A DNA stretch of 64,000 bases from CAYMYN01 sp964394665 (lineage in GTDB: Bacteria; Planctomycetota; UBA1135; GCA-002686595), in assembly GCA_964394665.1 (NCBI GenBank), contig CAYMYN010000018.1, forward strand, positions 34,633 through 98,632. Direction: 5' to 3'. Position numbers and translations under genes: made by a program. A model generated the notes under the pieces. The model did no database searches. It was not told where the DNA came from and worked only from the letters and a program-made list of their open reading frames with translations. Of the stretch, positions 33,535-41,238 are shown piece after piece; position 1 is the stretch's first letter; each line of letters starts with the position of its first letter.

Positions 33535-35543
33535 GACCCGCGCTCCGCCGTGGCCCCGATCCAGCGCTCGATCACGCCGCGCAGCACCTCGAGCGGCAAC
33601 GGCCCGTGGCGCAGGAGCTCGTCGTGGAAGGCCGCGAGTCCGAAGCGTTCCCCGAGGCGCTCCTCGGCCTCGGCCCGCAGCCGCTGGATCTCGATCCGCC
33701 CGAGCATGTAGGCGAGCGCTTGACCGGGCCAGGCGATGTAACGATCGACCTCGTTCTCGACGTTGGCGCGGCTGAGCAGGGTGTTGTCGAGCATGTACTC
33801 GATCGCCGCGTCCCGCGACCAACCGAAGGCGTGCAGGCCCGTGTCGACCACCAGGCGGCACGCGCGCCAGGCTTGGTAGGAGAGCATGCCCAGGCGCTCG
33901 AGGTCGTTCGCGTAGAGGCCGAGCTCGTCGGCCAGCAGCTCGGTGTAGAGCGCCCAGCCCTCGACGTAGGCGGTGAAGCCCGCGTGGCGGCGGAAGAGCG
34001 GCAGCTCGGTCAGCTCCTGGGCCAGGGCGATCTGCAGGTGATGTCCGGGCACGGCCTCGTGGTAGGCGAGGGCCGCGGCTTCGTAACGCGGGCGGGTGTG
34101 GGGCTCGTGGGTGTTGACGTAGTAGCGGCCGACCCGCGAGCCGTCCGCGGCGGGCGGCATGTAGTAGGCGGTGGTGCTGCCGGGGGCCTCGTGGGCGGGG
34201 ATGACGTGGATCTCGCAGGGGGTGCGCGGCAAGCGGCCGAACACGGCGGGCACGGCGGCCTCGGCCTTGGCGAGGTAGGCGCGCGCGTCGGCGACGATCG
34301 CTTCGCCGCTGTCGTAGTGCAGGGCGGGGTCCGTGCGCAGGCGCTCGGCGAGCTCGGCGAAGTTCGACGTGCCCAGGGCCTCGCGCCCGAGCTGCTCCAT
34401 GCGCGCGCGGATCGCGGCGACTTCGCCCAGGCCGATCGAGTGGATCGCGGCGGGCTCCAGGTCGAGGGTCGTGTGCACGCGGGCGAGCCGCGCGTAGTGC
34501 GCGGCGCCGCCCGCGAGGTGCACGAGGCCGGCGTGCTCGTCGGAGCGCGCGGCCGGCAGCACCTCGTCGACGAGGAACGCGCGGTAACGCTCGAGCGCGG
34601 GGCGGACCTCGCGCTCGACGATCTTCCACTGCCAGCGCAGGACGAGGTTCGCCACGAGATCGTCCTCACTGCCGAGCCACGTGCGATCGCCGCCCAGCAA
34701 CGGATCCTCCGCGACCGGCACCGCGAGGGCATCCTCGATCTGCCCGATCACCGTCGTGACGGCGGCGTGGCTCGCGACGCGTCCGGCATCGAGCCCGCGG
34801 CGCAAGTTGGCGACTTGCTGATCGAGGTGCGCGGCGATGCCGTTCCAGCGCTCGAGCATCTGTCGACGCTCGTCCCGCGTGCGCATGGGTTGGAAGTCGC
34901 CGAGCGAGAGCAGCGTCACCTGCGGGCCACCGAGCGGATCGACCTCGAACGTCTCGGGCCGATACCCTTGCTCGCGGGCGTCGACGGCTTGGGTCAACTC
35001 CTCGCGCAGCAGCTCGCGCGTCAATCGGTCCGCCTGCGAGAGCTCTCCCGACGGAGCGGCATCGACGCGAGCGAGGAGCGCCTTCAACTCGCCGTCGCGG
35101 CGTTCGAAGGCCTCGGGCGTGAGATCGGTCAGGAAGCCGTGATATCGAGCGTCGCCCAGCCGTGTCGACCAGACGGGATACTCGCGCATGCGGTGCTCCC
35201 AGAGCGCGGTCGCGACGGCGGCGAGCTCGGGGTCGTCGATGCCGCGCGCGGCGTCGCTCCACGGCGAAGGCTGATCGTCGACGGGGCGCGGGGGCTCGAT
35301 GCTGTCGAAGCCGATGTCGATCCGACACCCGCCGGACCCTGCTTCGGGAACGCGACCGCCGGGCGGGGCCAGAGCCTCTGTCAAGGAATCCGGTTGGCGC
35401 TCGGGTTGGGTCATCGCGGCAGATTCGTGGCGATCAGGGTCCTGGGGCATGCAGACCGGCTCCGGCGAGGTCTTGCACGCGAACGTTGCGCCGAGCGTCG
35501 ACACGATGCACGCCGCGCGAACCGTGCGAGGGAGCGAGATCAT
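33531..35543 (-). CDS. DUF885 family predicted metallopeptidase, exported
   Basis: I take the ATG at 35543, which overlaps the Nudix stop by 4 nt; the 670-residue product then starts with a signal or lipoprotein-like leader ending TFACKTSPEP. The DUF885 domain fills about residues 90-665. The probable zinc-binding motif is YHEAVPGHHLQ near residue 494, followed by YVEGWALYTELLADELG, which supplies a further acidic ligand in this family. DUF885 proteins are thought to be secreted or periplasmic carboxypeptidase-like enzymes; substrates are mostly unknown. It sits between the Nudix and cyanophycinase-like genes, all with 4-nt overlaps, so the three are one translational unit. Confidence 0.88.
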   Translation of the reverse strand: MISLPRTVRAACIVSTLGATFACKTSPEPVCMPQDPDRHESAAMTQPERQPDSLTEALAPPGGRVPEAGSGGCRIDIGFDSIEPPRPVDDQPSPWSDAARGIDDPELAAVATALWEHRMREYPVWSTRLGDARYHGFLTDLTPEAFERRDGELKALLARVDAAPSGELSQADRLTRELLREELTQAVDAREQGYRPETFEVDPLGGPQVTLLSLGDFQPMRTRDERRQMLERWNGIAAHLDQQVANLRRGLDAGRVASHAAVTTVIGQIEDALAVPVAEDPLLGGDRTWLGSEDDLVANLVLRWQWKIVEREVRPALERYRAFLVDEVLPAARSDEHAGLVHLAGGAAHYARLARVHTTLDLEPAAIHSIGLGEVAAIRARMEQLGREALGTSNFAELAERLRTDPALHYDSGEAIVADARAYLAKAEAAVPAVFGRLPRTPCEIHVIPAHEAPGSTTAYYMPPAADGSRVGRYYVNTHEPHTRPRYEAAALAYHEAVPGHHLQIALAQELTELPLFRRHAGFTAYVEGWALYTELLADELGLYANDLERLGMLSYQAWRACRLVVDTGLHAFGWSRDAAIEYMLDNTLLSRANVENEVDRYIAWPGQALAYMLGRIEIQRLRAEAEERLGERFGLAAFHDELLRHGPLPLEVLRGVIERWIGATAERGS

Positions 35544-36202
35544 GGGGAACTCCGCAAATCGAGGATGCGCTGCAGCGCCGTCAGCACGAGCGCGTGGCGG
35601 ATTTCGCCGGCGAGGATCGCGCGGCGCACCTCGTCGAGCGCGAGCGTCGTGACCTCGATGTCCTCGCCGCCGTCGAGCTCCTGGGGATGGGTGAGCGCCG
35701 CGTCCTCCGCGAGCCAGTGGTGGCAGAGGTTGTCCTGGAAGGCGGGGTTGGGCTCGACGGCGCCCAGGTAGGTCCAGCGTTCGGCGGTGTAGCCCGTCTC
35801 CTCGCGCAGCTCGCGGTGCGCCGCGGCCGCGTGCTCCTCGCCGCGGTCGACCATGCCGCCGGGGATCTCGGTCGTGACGCTGCGCGTGCCGAAGCGGTAC
35901 TGGCGGACCACGATCAAGCGGCGCTCGGCCGTCAGCGCGACGACGTTGACCCAGGCGGGCGTCTCGAGCACCAAACGCTCCATGTCCTGCTGCGTGCGCG
36001 GGTTGCGCAGGCGATCCCAGCGAGGCTTGAAGAGGATCATGTGCGGCTCGTGCCGGCTCTCGAACCACTCCCAGGCGCGCACGGAGCTCGGGGCCGCGCC
36101 GCTGGGGGAGTCCGCGCTCGAGCGAACGGAGGAGGAGGCGGGGTCGGAGCTCTTCACGGGCCGCGAGTCTAGCTCTCCCTGCCCCTGGATCCTCGGCCTC
36201 AC
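35540..36202 (-). CDS. Nudix hydrolase, ADP-ribose pyrophosphatase-like
   Basis: The longest frame starts at a GTG (36202) and gives 220 residues. The Nudix box (115-137) keeps the GX5EX7REXXEEXG pattern, ending RELREETGY. The segment before it, VNVVALTAERRLIVVRQYRF, is typical of NDP-sugar pyrophosphatases of the NudF type. Homology seems to begin near residue 42 (AWEWFESR), and a second in-frame GTG at 36082 would give 180 residues. This shorter start would also leave a more normal 152-nt promoter space to the divergent EamA gene, instead of 32 nt. The enzyme should hydrolyse an ADP-ribose-like substrate in the cytoplasm. It is the first gene of the Nudix, DUF885, S51-like unit. Confidence 0.88.
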   Translation of the reverse strand: MRPRIQGQGELDSRPVKSSDPASSSVRSSADSPSGAAPSSVRAWEWFESRHEPHMILFKPRWDRLRNPRTQQDMERLVLETPAWVNVVALTAERRLIVVRQYRFGTRSVTTEIPGGMVDRGEEHAAAAHRELREETGYTAERWTYLGAVEPNPAFQDNLCHHWLAEDAALTHPQELDGGEDIEVTTLALDEVRRAILAGEIRHALVLTALQRILDLRSSP

Positions 36203-36234
36203 GCCGGAGGCCGGCGTAGCGCTACGATCCTCCG

Positions 36235-37179
36235 ATGGTCACCCCCCGACCGGACCTCGACGACCCCCGCCAGCGCCTGCGCGCCCACGGGGCGCTGCTC
36301 GTCGTGCAGGTCTTCTTCGGGTTGTTCCCGCTCTTCGGGACGCTCTCGATGCGCGAGTTCTCGCCCTGGGCCCTCGCCTGTTGGAGGGTGGGCGTGGGGG
36401 CAGCGGCGATCGGCGCCCTGGCCTTCGCGGTCCACGGGCGCGACTTCTGGCCCAAACGCGCCGACCTGCCGTTGCTCGCGCTGTGCGGGTGGCTGGGCGT
36501 GGCGGCCAACCAGGCGCTCTTCCTGGTGGGCCTCGAGCGCTCGAGCGCGACCCACGCGGGCCTGGTGATGTGCCTGATCCCGGTCTTCACCTTCCTGGTC
36601 GCCCTCGGGCTGCGCCAGGAGCGGCTCGAGCCGCGGCGCGCGGTCGGGGTCGCCCTGGCCCTGCTCGCGGCCGTCGGCTGGTTCCTGTGGGAAGAGCCGT
36701 TGGTGGCCCGCCGCCACCTCCTCGGCGATCTGCTGATGGTCGCCAACACGCTCTGCTACGCCTTCTACCTGGTGCTCTCGCGCCCCCTGGTGCGGCGCAT
36801 CCCGCCGCTGGTCGTGTTGGCCTGGATCTACCTGGCGAGCGCGCTGCTGCTGCCCTTCGCGTTGCCCTTCGTCGAGCTCGTGCCCGCGGGCGTCAGCGCC
36901 CGCGGCTGGCTCTCGTTGGCCTATGTGCTCGTCTTCCCGACCTTCCTCGCCTACCTGCTCAACCTGTACGCCCTGGCGCGCGTGCGGGCCTCGACGACGG
37001 CGGTCTACGTCTACATCCAGCCGCTGATCGCCGCCACCAGCGGCGCGCTCGTGCTCGGCGAGCGGCCGACCCCGGCCCTGGCCCTCGCGGCCGCCGGCAT
37101 CTTCGCCGGCATCTGGCTCGTGGCGCGCCGGCCGGCTCCGCGCGCGACGCCGGCGGTGGGGGCGGGAAGAGAAGCCTGA
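36235..37179 (+). CDS. EamA/DMT-superfamily transporter
   Basis: The 314-residue protein has ten predicted helices in two EamA repeats (about 18-145 and 160-295). Family features include ACWRVGVGAAAIGAL in helix 2, ERSSATHAGLVMCLIPVF closing the first repeat, and LARVRASTTAVYVYIQPLIA near the end of the second. Such proteins export metabolites such as amino acids, or exchange nucleotide sugars. The substrate cannot be read. It is the first gene of a three-gene plus-strand run and is divergent from the Nudix gene. A second, only distantly similar EamA protein is two genes downstream. Confidence 0.9.
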   Translation: MVTPRPDLDDPRQRLRAHGALLVVQVFFGLFPLFGTLSMREFSPWALACWRVGVGAAAIGALAFAVHGRDFWPKRADLPLLALCGWLGVAANQALFLVGLERSSATHAGLVMCLIPVFTFLVALGLRQERLEPRRAVGVALALLAAVGWFLWEEPLVARRHLLGDLLMVANTLCYAFYLVLSRPLVRRIPPLVVLAWIYLASALLLPFALPFVELVPAGVSARGWLSLAYVLVFPTFLAYLLNLYALARVRASTTAVYVYIQPLIAATSGALVLGERPTPALALAAAGIFAGIWLVARRPAPRATPAVGAGREA

Positions 37180-37193
37180 TACGCTCCCGGCCC

Positions 37194-37643
37194 ATGCAGC
37201 CGCCCGAGGTCCCGCCCAGCGACACGATCCGGTTCCGCGTGCGCCGCCGCACGCGTTGGTCCGACGAGGACAACCAGGGCGTGCTCAACAACGCGGTCTA
37301 CCTGACCCTGCTCGAGGAGGCGCGCCACGCCTACTTCGGCGAGCTGGGCCTGCTCGATCGCAATCGCTTCCCGTTCCTGCTGGCGCAGACGAACGTGCGT
37401 TTCCTGCGCCCGGGCGTGGGCGGCGCGGAGGTCGAGATCGAGGTGCGCACCACGCACCTGGGGACGACCTCCATCGAGCAGGTCTACCGCGTGCGACCCC
37501 TGGGCCCCGACGGCGCGCCGGGCGAGGCCTGGTGCGAAGCCCAGGCGCGGCTCGTCTCCTGGGACCTCGAGCGCGGCGCCAAGGCGCCGACGGGCGAGCT
37601 CCTGCGCCGACGCGTGGAGGCCTTCGAGGGGCTGGGTCCGTGA
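37194..37643 (+). CDS. Hotdog-fold acyl-CoA thioesterase (4HBT family)
   Basis: The 149-residue protein starts at the ATG 14 nt after the EamA stop. The core motif RWSDEDNQGVLNNAVYL matches the 4-hydroxybenzoyl-CoA thioesterase signature in which an acidic residue precedes G-x-x-N-N-x-x-Y; here the usual His is Leu. The long beta-strand VEIEVRTTHLGTTSIEQVYR follows. It should hydrolyse an acyl-CoA thioester in the cytoplasm, acting as a tetramer like its relatives. The TGA overlaps the next gene's GTG start by 4 nt. The surrounding transporters do not reveal the substrate. Confidence 0.88.
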   Translation: MQPPEVPPSDTIRFRVRRRTRWSDEDNQGVLNNAVYLTLLEEARHAYFGELGLLDRNRFPFLLAQTNVRFLRPGVGGAEVEIEVRTTHLGTTSIEQVYRVRPLGPDGAPGEAWCEAQARLVSWDLERGAKAPTGELLRRRVEAFEGLGP

Positions 37644-38479
37644 GCGGCTCGGCGCGCCTGGGCGCGTCGGCCCTGGTGCTCGTCACCGCGCTGTGGGGCA
37701 TCACCTTCCCGCTCGTCGGCGGCGCCGTGAGCGGGCGCGGCGCGGGCGCGATCGTGCTCTTCCTGGCCCTGCGCTTCGGCCTGGCGACCCTGGCCTTCCT
37801 ACCCATCGCCCGTCCGCTGCTGCGCGCGGCGCGCGGACGGGGCTGGACGCCCTGGCGCGACGCCGCGTTCGTGGGCGCGCTGCTCTTCGGCGGCTTCGCC
37901 CTGCAGACCTTCGGCCTGGTGCTCACGAGCCCGGCGCGCAGCGCCTTCCTGACCATGGCCGCGGTGCTCTTCGTGCCCTTCCTGGCGGCGCTCGAGCACC
38001 GCCGCCGGCCCTCGCGGGCCCACGTCCTGGGTTGCGTGGGCGCGCTCCTGGGCCTCGCCATCGTGATGTCACCGGGCGGCGAGTTCCGGCCGAATCTCGG
38101 CGACTGGCTGACGCTGGGCTGCGCGTTGCTCTTCGCCCTGCACATCGTGGCCCTCGAGCGCGTGACGCGCCGCTCGCCCGCCCTGCCGATCGCCGTGGGG
38201 CAGATTTCGACCGTGGCCCTGCTGGCCCTCTTGGCCCTGCCCTTCGTGGGCCTGGAGTGGCCCGACCCCTGGCCCGGCCTGTGGCCGGCGGTGGGGGTGA
38301 CGGGCGTGTTGTGCACGACCGTCGCTCTGGGCCTGATGGTCTTCGGGCAGGCGCGGGTGCCCGCGGAGGTCGCGGCGGTGATCTTCGCCCTCGAACCCAT
38401 CTGGGCCACGCTCTTCGAGGCCCTGCACCTGGGGACGAGCCTGGGCCCGGGCCAGTGGGCCGCCGGCCTGCTGGTGTAG
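37640..38479 (+). CDS. EamA/DMT-superfamily transporter, apparently cut short by an amber codon
   Basis: The start is a GTG overlapping the thioesterase stop (GTGA), and the frame gives 279 residues. The two EamA repeats are visible: LVTALWGITFPLVGGAV at the front, ALFALHIVALERVTRR at the repeat junction, and VAAVIFALEPIWATLFEAL near the end. EamA proteins normally finish with a tenth helix after the GQWAAGLLV position. Here a TAG at 38477-38479 stops translation just as that helix begins. The reading frame continues open for 24 more codons (ISVAWASRAPVPGPP and so on) to a TGA at 38552-38554. That extension looks like a missing helix and tail. Readthrough, a recent mutation or a sequencing error are all possible. 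Confidence 0.82.
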   Translation: MSGSARLGASALVLVTALWGITFPLVGGAVSGRGAGAIVLFLALRFGLATLAFLPIARPLLRAARGRGWTPWRDAAFVGALLFGGFALQTFGLVLTSPARSAFLTMAAVLFVPFLAALEHRRRPSRAHVLGCVGALLGLAIVMSPGGEFRPNLGDWLTLGCALLFALHIVALERVTRRSPALPIAVGQISTVALLALLALPFVGLEWPDPWPGLWPAVGVTGVLCTTVALGLMVFGQARVPAEVAAVIFALEPIWATLFEALHLGTSLGPGQWAAGLLV

Positions 38480-38770
38480 ATCTCGGTGGCCTGGGCCTCG
38501 CGGGCCCCCGTCCCGGGGCCCCCCAGGGCAATCGAGAGCGCCCCGGAGGCCTGAGGGCGGGCGCTCCGAGGCCGGCGATGGGCCGGTCGTAAGCATCCAC
38601 CTGACCATTCGTTCAGGGAACTACACAGGCCATACGCACAGCGGACCGTGGGGGAAACCGTCCCCGTCCCGCAGGGTAGGTAGGATGGTAGTGGGGGCGC
38701 TGGCCGGATCCGGACCCGGTCGGCGCCCCGACCCTCTCTCCCCCCTCCCCCCCGCGCAGGCATTCCCACC
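38480..38770. promoter_or_regulatory. Intergenic leader before the surface-protein operon
   Basis: Beyond the open extension of the EamA frame (to 38554), this interval holds the presumed promoter of the di-heme protein gene. A small inverted repeat CCTGA/TCAGG (38600-38617) lies in its least GC-rich part (about 38590-38640). No clear -35/-10 pair is seen. Confidence 0.35.
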
Positions 38771-40147
38771 ATGCATTGGCACCCCCTGGGGGCGGCTCTG
38801 GTGCTGCTCTCGACCTCCCTGGCCGGCGCCCAGGATCTCCAACCGCGCCACGGCGAGCCCCTGCCCGGCCTCTCCCCCGCGGAGCTGGCGCGCTTCGAGG
38901 CCGGCCGCCTCTCCTTCTCCCAGCTCCTGACCGAGAGCGAGGGCCTGGGCCCGATCTTCAACGCGGTCTCGTGCGCCGCCTGCCACTTCGAGCCCGTCCC
39001 CGGCGGCTCGAGCAACCGCACGGTGACGCGCTTCGGCAAGGCCGCGGCCGGGGGCAACCCCTTCGATCCGCTGGCCACCCTGGGAGGCACGCTGCTGCAG
39101 CAGAACGCGCTCTCGCCGAGCTGTCAGGAGATCGTGCCGCCCGAGGCCGACGTGATCGCCGACCGCCAGACGCCGCACACCTTCGGCGCGGGCCTGGTCG
39201 AGGCCATCGTGGACGCGGACATCCTGCAGAACGAAGCCAGCCAGCCCCTGGGCCTCAATGGCTGGGCGCACTGGGTCCAGCCGGTCGAGGACCCGCTCGG
39301 GCCGCCGCGCCTGGCGCGCTTCGGTTGGAAGGGCGGCGTCGCGACCGTGACGACCTTCTCGGCCGACGCGTCGCTGAACGAGATGGGTCTGACGAGCGTG
39401 TTCTTCCCCAATGAGAACGCGCCCAACGGCGACCTCGCCCTGCTCGCCCTGTGCGACTCGGTGGCCGACCCCGAGGACGTGCCCATCGGCGGCATCACGC
39501 GCGTCGAGCTCTTCACCGACTTCCAGCGCCTGCTCGCGCCTCCGCCCCAGACGCCCCGCACGGGCATGACCGGCGAGATGCTCTTCACTCAGATCGGCTG
39601 CGCGGGCTGCCACGTGCCGAGCTACACCACCGGCCCCGCGCCCGAGGCGGCGCTCTCGGGCGTCCAGATCCGGCCCTACTCGGACTTCCTGATCCACGAC
39701 ATGGGCACGCTCGGCGACGGCATCGCCGACGGCCCGGTCGCGGAGACCGAGTTCATGACCCGTGCCCTCTGGGGCCTGCGCGCCCGCGGCGCCTTCCTGC
39801 ACGACGGCCGCGCCACGGGCGGCACCTTCCAGCAGAACGTGACCCAGGCGATCGCCGAGCACGCCGGGACGGCCCAGGCTGCGCGCGACGCCTTCTTCGC
39901 CCTGACGGTTCCCGAGCGCGACCAGGTGCTGCGCTTCCTGGGCTCCCTGGGCCAGGTCGAGTTCGACTTCGAGCACGACAACGACCGCGACGAGTTCGAC
40001 TGGTTCTTCATCGAGCCCTGGATGACCGGCCCCGTGCCCACGTTCACGCCCGACGACCCGGCCGCGATCGCGGACGTGGACCAGGACGGCGACTTCGACC
40101 TGGTGGACTTCGCATCGCTGCAGCGCGGCTGGACCGGTGACCTGTGA
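38771..40147 (+). CDS. Secreted di-heme oxidoreductase (DUF1111) with a dockerin-like C-terminus
   Basis: A signal peptide covers residues 1-20 (ending SLAGA), and the product has 458 residues. Two c-type heme sites are present: CAACH (68-72) and CAGCH (277-281). With RALWGLRARGAFLHDGRA these mark the DUF1111/di-haem oxidoreductase (putative peroxidase) family. The C-terminus (about 433-455) adds DVDQDGDFDLVDFASLQ, a calcium-binding loop of the kind found in dockerins, then RGWTGDL. The tail could bind a cohesin-like partner; the next gene encodes a protein whose N-terminal part resembles a cohesin. It should act in the periplasm or at the cell surface. The peroxidase function is inferred from the family. 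Confidence 0.9.
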   Translation: MHWHPLGAALVLLSTSLAGAQDLQPRHGEPLPGLSPAELARFEAGRLSFSQLLTESEGLGPIFNAVSCAACHFEPVPGGSSNRTVTRFGKAAAGGNPFDPLATLGGTLLQQNALSPSCQEIVPPEADVIADRQTPHTFGAGLVEAIVDADILQNEASQPLGLNGWAHWVQPVEDPLGPPRLARFGWKGGVATVTTFSADASLNEMGLTSVFFPNENAPNGDLALLALCDSVADPEDVPIGGITRVELFTDFQRLLAPPPQTPRTGMTGEMLFTQIGCAGCHVPSYTTGPAPEAALSGVQIRPYSDFLIHDMGTLGDGIADGPVAETEFMTRALWGLRARGAFLHDGRATGGTFQQNVTQAIAEHAGTAQAARDAFFALTVPERDQVLRFLGSLGQVEFDFEHDNDRDEFDWFFIEPWMTGPVPTFTPDDPAAIADVDQDGDFDLVDFASLQRGWTGDL

Positions 40148-40161
40148 TCGACCTTCGCACC

Positions 40162-41193
40162 ATGCGCACCCCCCTCGTCTCCCGGATCCTGGTCGCCGCC
40201 CTCGCCGCGGCCGCCCCCGCCTCGGCCAGCGACCTGTCCCTCTCGGTGCAGGTCTCCGGCCAGAACAGCGTGAGCGCCTTGCCCGGCGAGGTCCTCGTCT
40301 ACAGCGTCGTCGCCGAGCTCAGCGACAACGCGAACGAGGGCCTGGCCCTGTTCTGCTTCGATCTCGCCTTCGACGGCGGGGACCTGGTCCCCGCGCAGCT
40401 CCCCCTCGCGGGCCCGCTGCTCGAGTTCTCCTTCCCGCGCGGCGTCACCAACCCGGCTGGGTTCGGCGGGACCCCCGTGGGGGGCGACCTGTTGCAAGTG
40501 GGGGGCGCCCAGAACACGATCAAGAACGTGTTCGCCCCCCAGCCGACCGGCAACGTGGTGACGGGAGTCGCCGCGAACGGCGCGCCGATCGTGCTCGTCC
40601 AGGGCACGCTCACCGCGCCGACCCAGCCGGGCAGCTACACGCTCTCGGCGCACAACCTCGTCGCCAACGTGATCCGCCAGGGCCAGACCGGAAGCGGTTC
40701 CCATTGGATCGTCGAGGCCGCGGGCGCGGGCGCGATCACGAACCTCGCGCTCGACGTCGTGGACTGCACGCCGAGCGTCTACTGCACGGCCAAGGTCAAC
40801 TCCCAGGGCTGCACGCCGTCGATCGGCTTCGTCGGCGCGGCTTCGCTCTCGGACCCCGCCGGCCTCCTCGTCACCTGCGACGACGTCCTCAACCGCCAGT
40901 TCGGGCAGTGGTTCTACGGGCTGACGCCCTCGAACATGCCCTTCGCCGGCGGCATCCGTTGCGTGGCGCAACCCTTCGCGCGCGCGCCGGTCGTGCCCAC
41001 CCTGGGCGACCCCTTCCCGACCCAGAACTGCTCCGGCAGCCTCTCCTTCAGCGTCACGCCGGCCTTCCTCAGCGGCCAGGGCTTCTTGCCCGGGCAGCAG
41101 GTCCACGGCCAGTGGTGGTATCGAGATCCCCAACACCTGGATGGAACCGGGATCGGGCTCTCGAACGCGATCCAGTTCATCGTCTGCCCCTGA
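40162..41193 (+). CDS. Secreted cohesin-like protein with a diverged C-terminal surface domain
   Basis: I prefer the ATG at 40162 (343 residues), which places a signal peptide at once (VSRILVAALAAAAPASA). A GTG at 40144 overlapping the previous stop is also in frame. Residues 25-200 are beta-rich, with VQVSGQNSVSALPGEVLVYS and GLALFCFDLAFDGGDL, resembling cohesin or other proteins of that jelly-roll type. The C-terminal 145 residues contain GGIRCVAQPFAR, VHGQWWYRDPQ and LSNAIQFIVCP. These align by eye with the ends of the proteins at 4522-7215 and 41239-43116. Six or more cysteines suggest an oxidising, extracytoplasmic setting. Function is unknown; binding the neighbour's dockerin-like tail is a testable guess. 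Confidence 0.72.
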   Translation: MRTPLVSRILVAALAAAAPASASDLSLSVQVSGQNSVSALPGEVLVYSVVAELSDNANEGLALFCFDLAFDGGDLVPAQLPLAGPLLEFSFPRGVTNPAGFGGTPVGGDLLQVGGAQNTIKNVFAPQPTGNVVTGVAANGAPIVLVQGTLTAPTQPGSYTLSAHNLVANVIRQGQTGSGSHWIVEAAGAGAITNLALDVVDCTPSVYCTAKVNSQGCTPSIGFVGAASLSDPAGLLVTCDDVLNRQFGQWFYGLTPSNMPFAGGIRCVAQPFARAPVVPTLGDPFPTQNCSGSLSFSVTPAFLSGQGFLPGQQVHGQWWYRDPQHLDGTGIGLSNAIQFIVCP

Positions 41194-41238
41194 GGCCTCC
41201 TCCGAGGTCCGCTCCCCCCTCCAGCAACGAGACACTTC

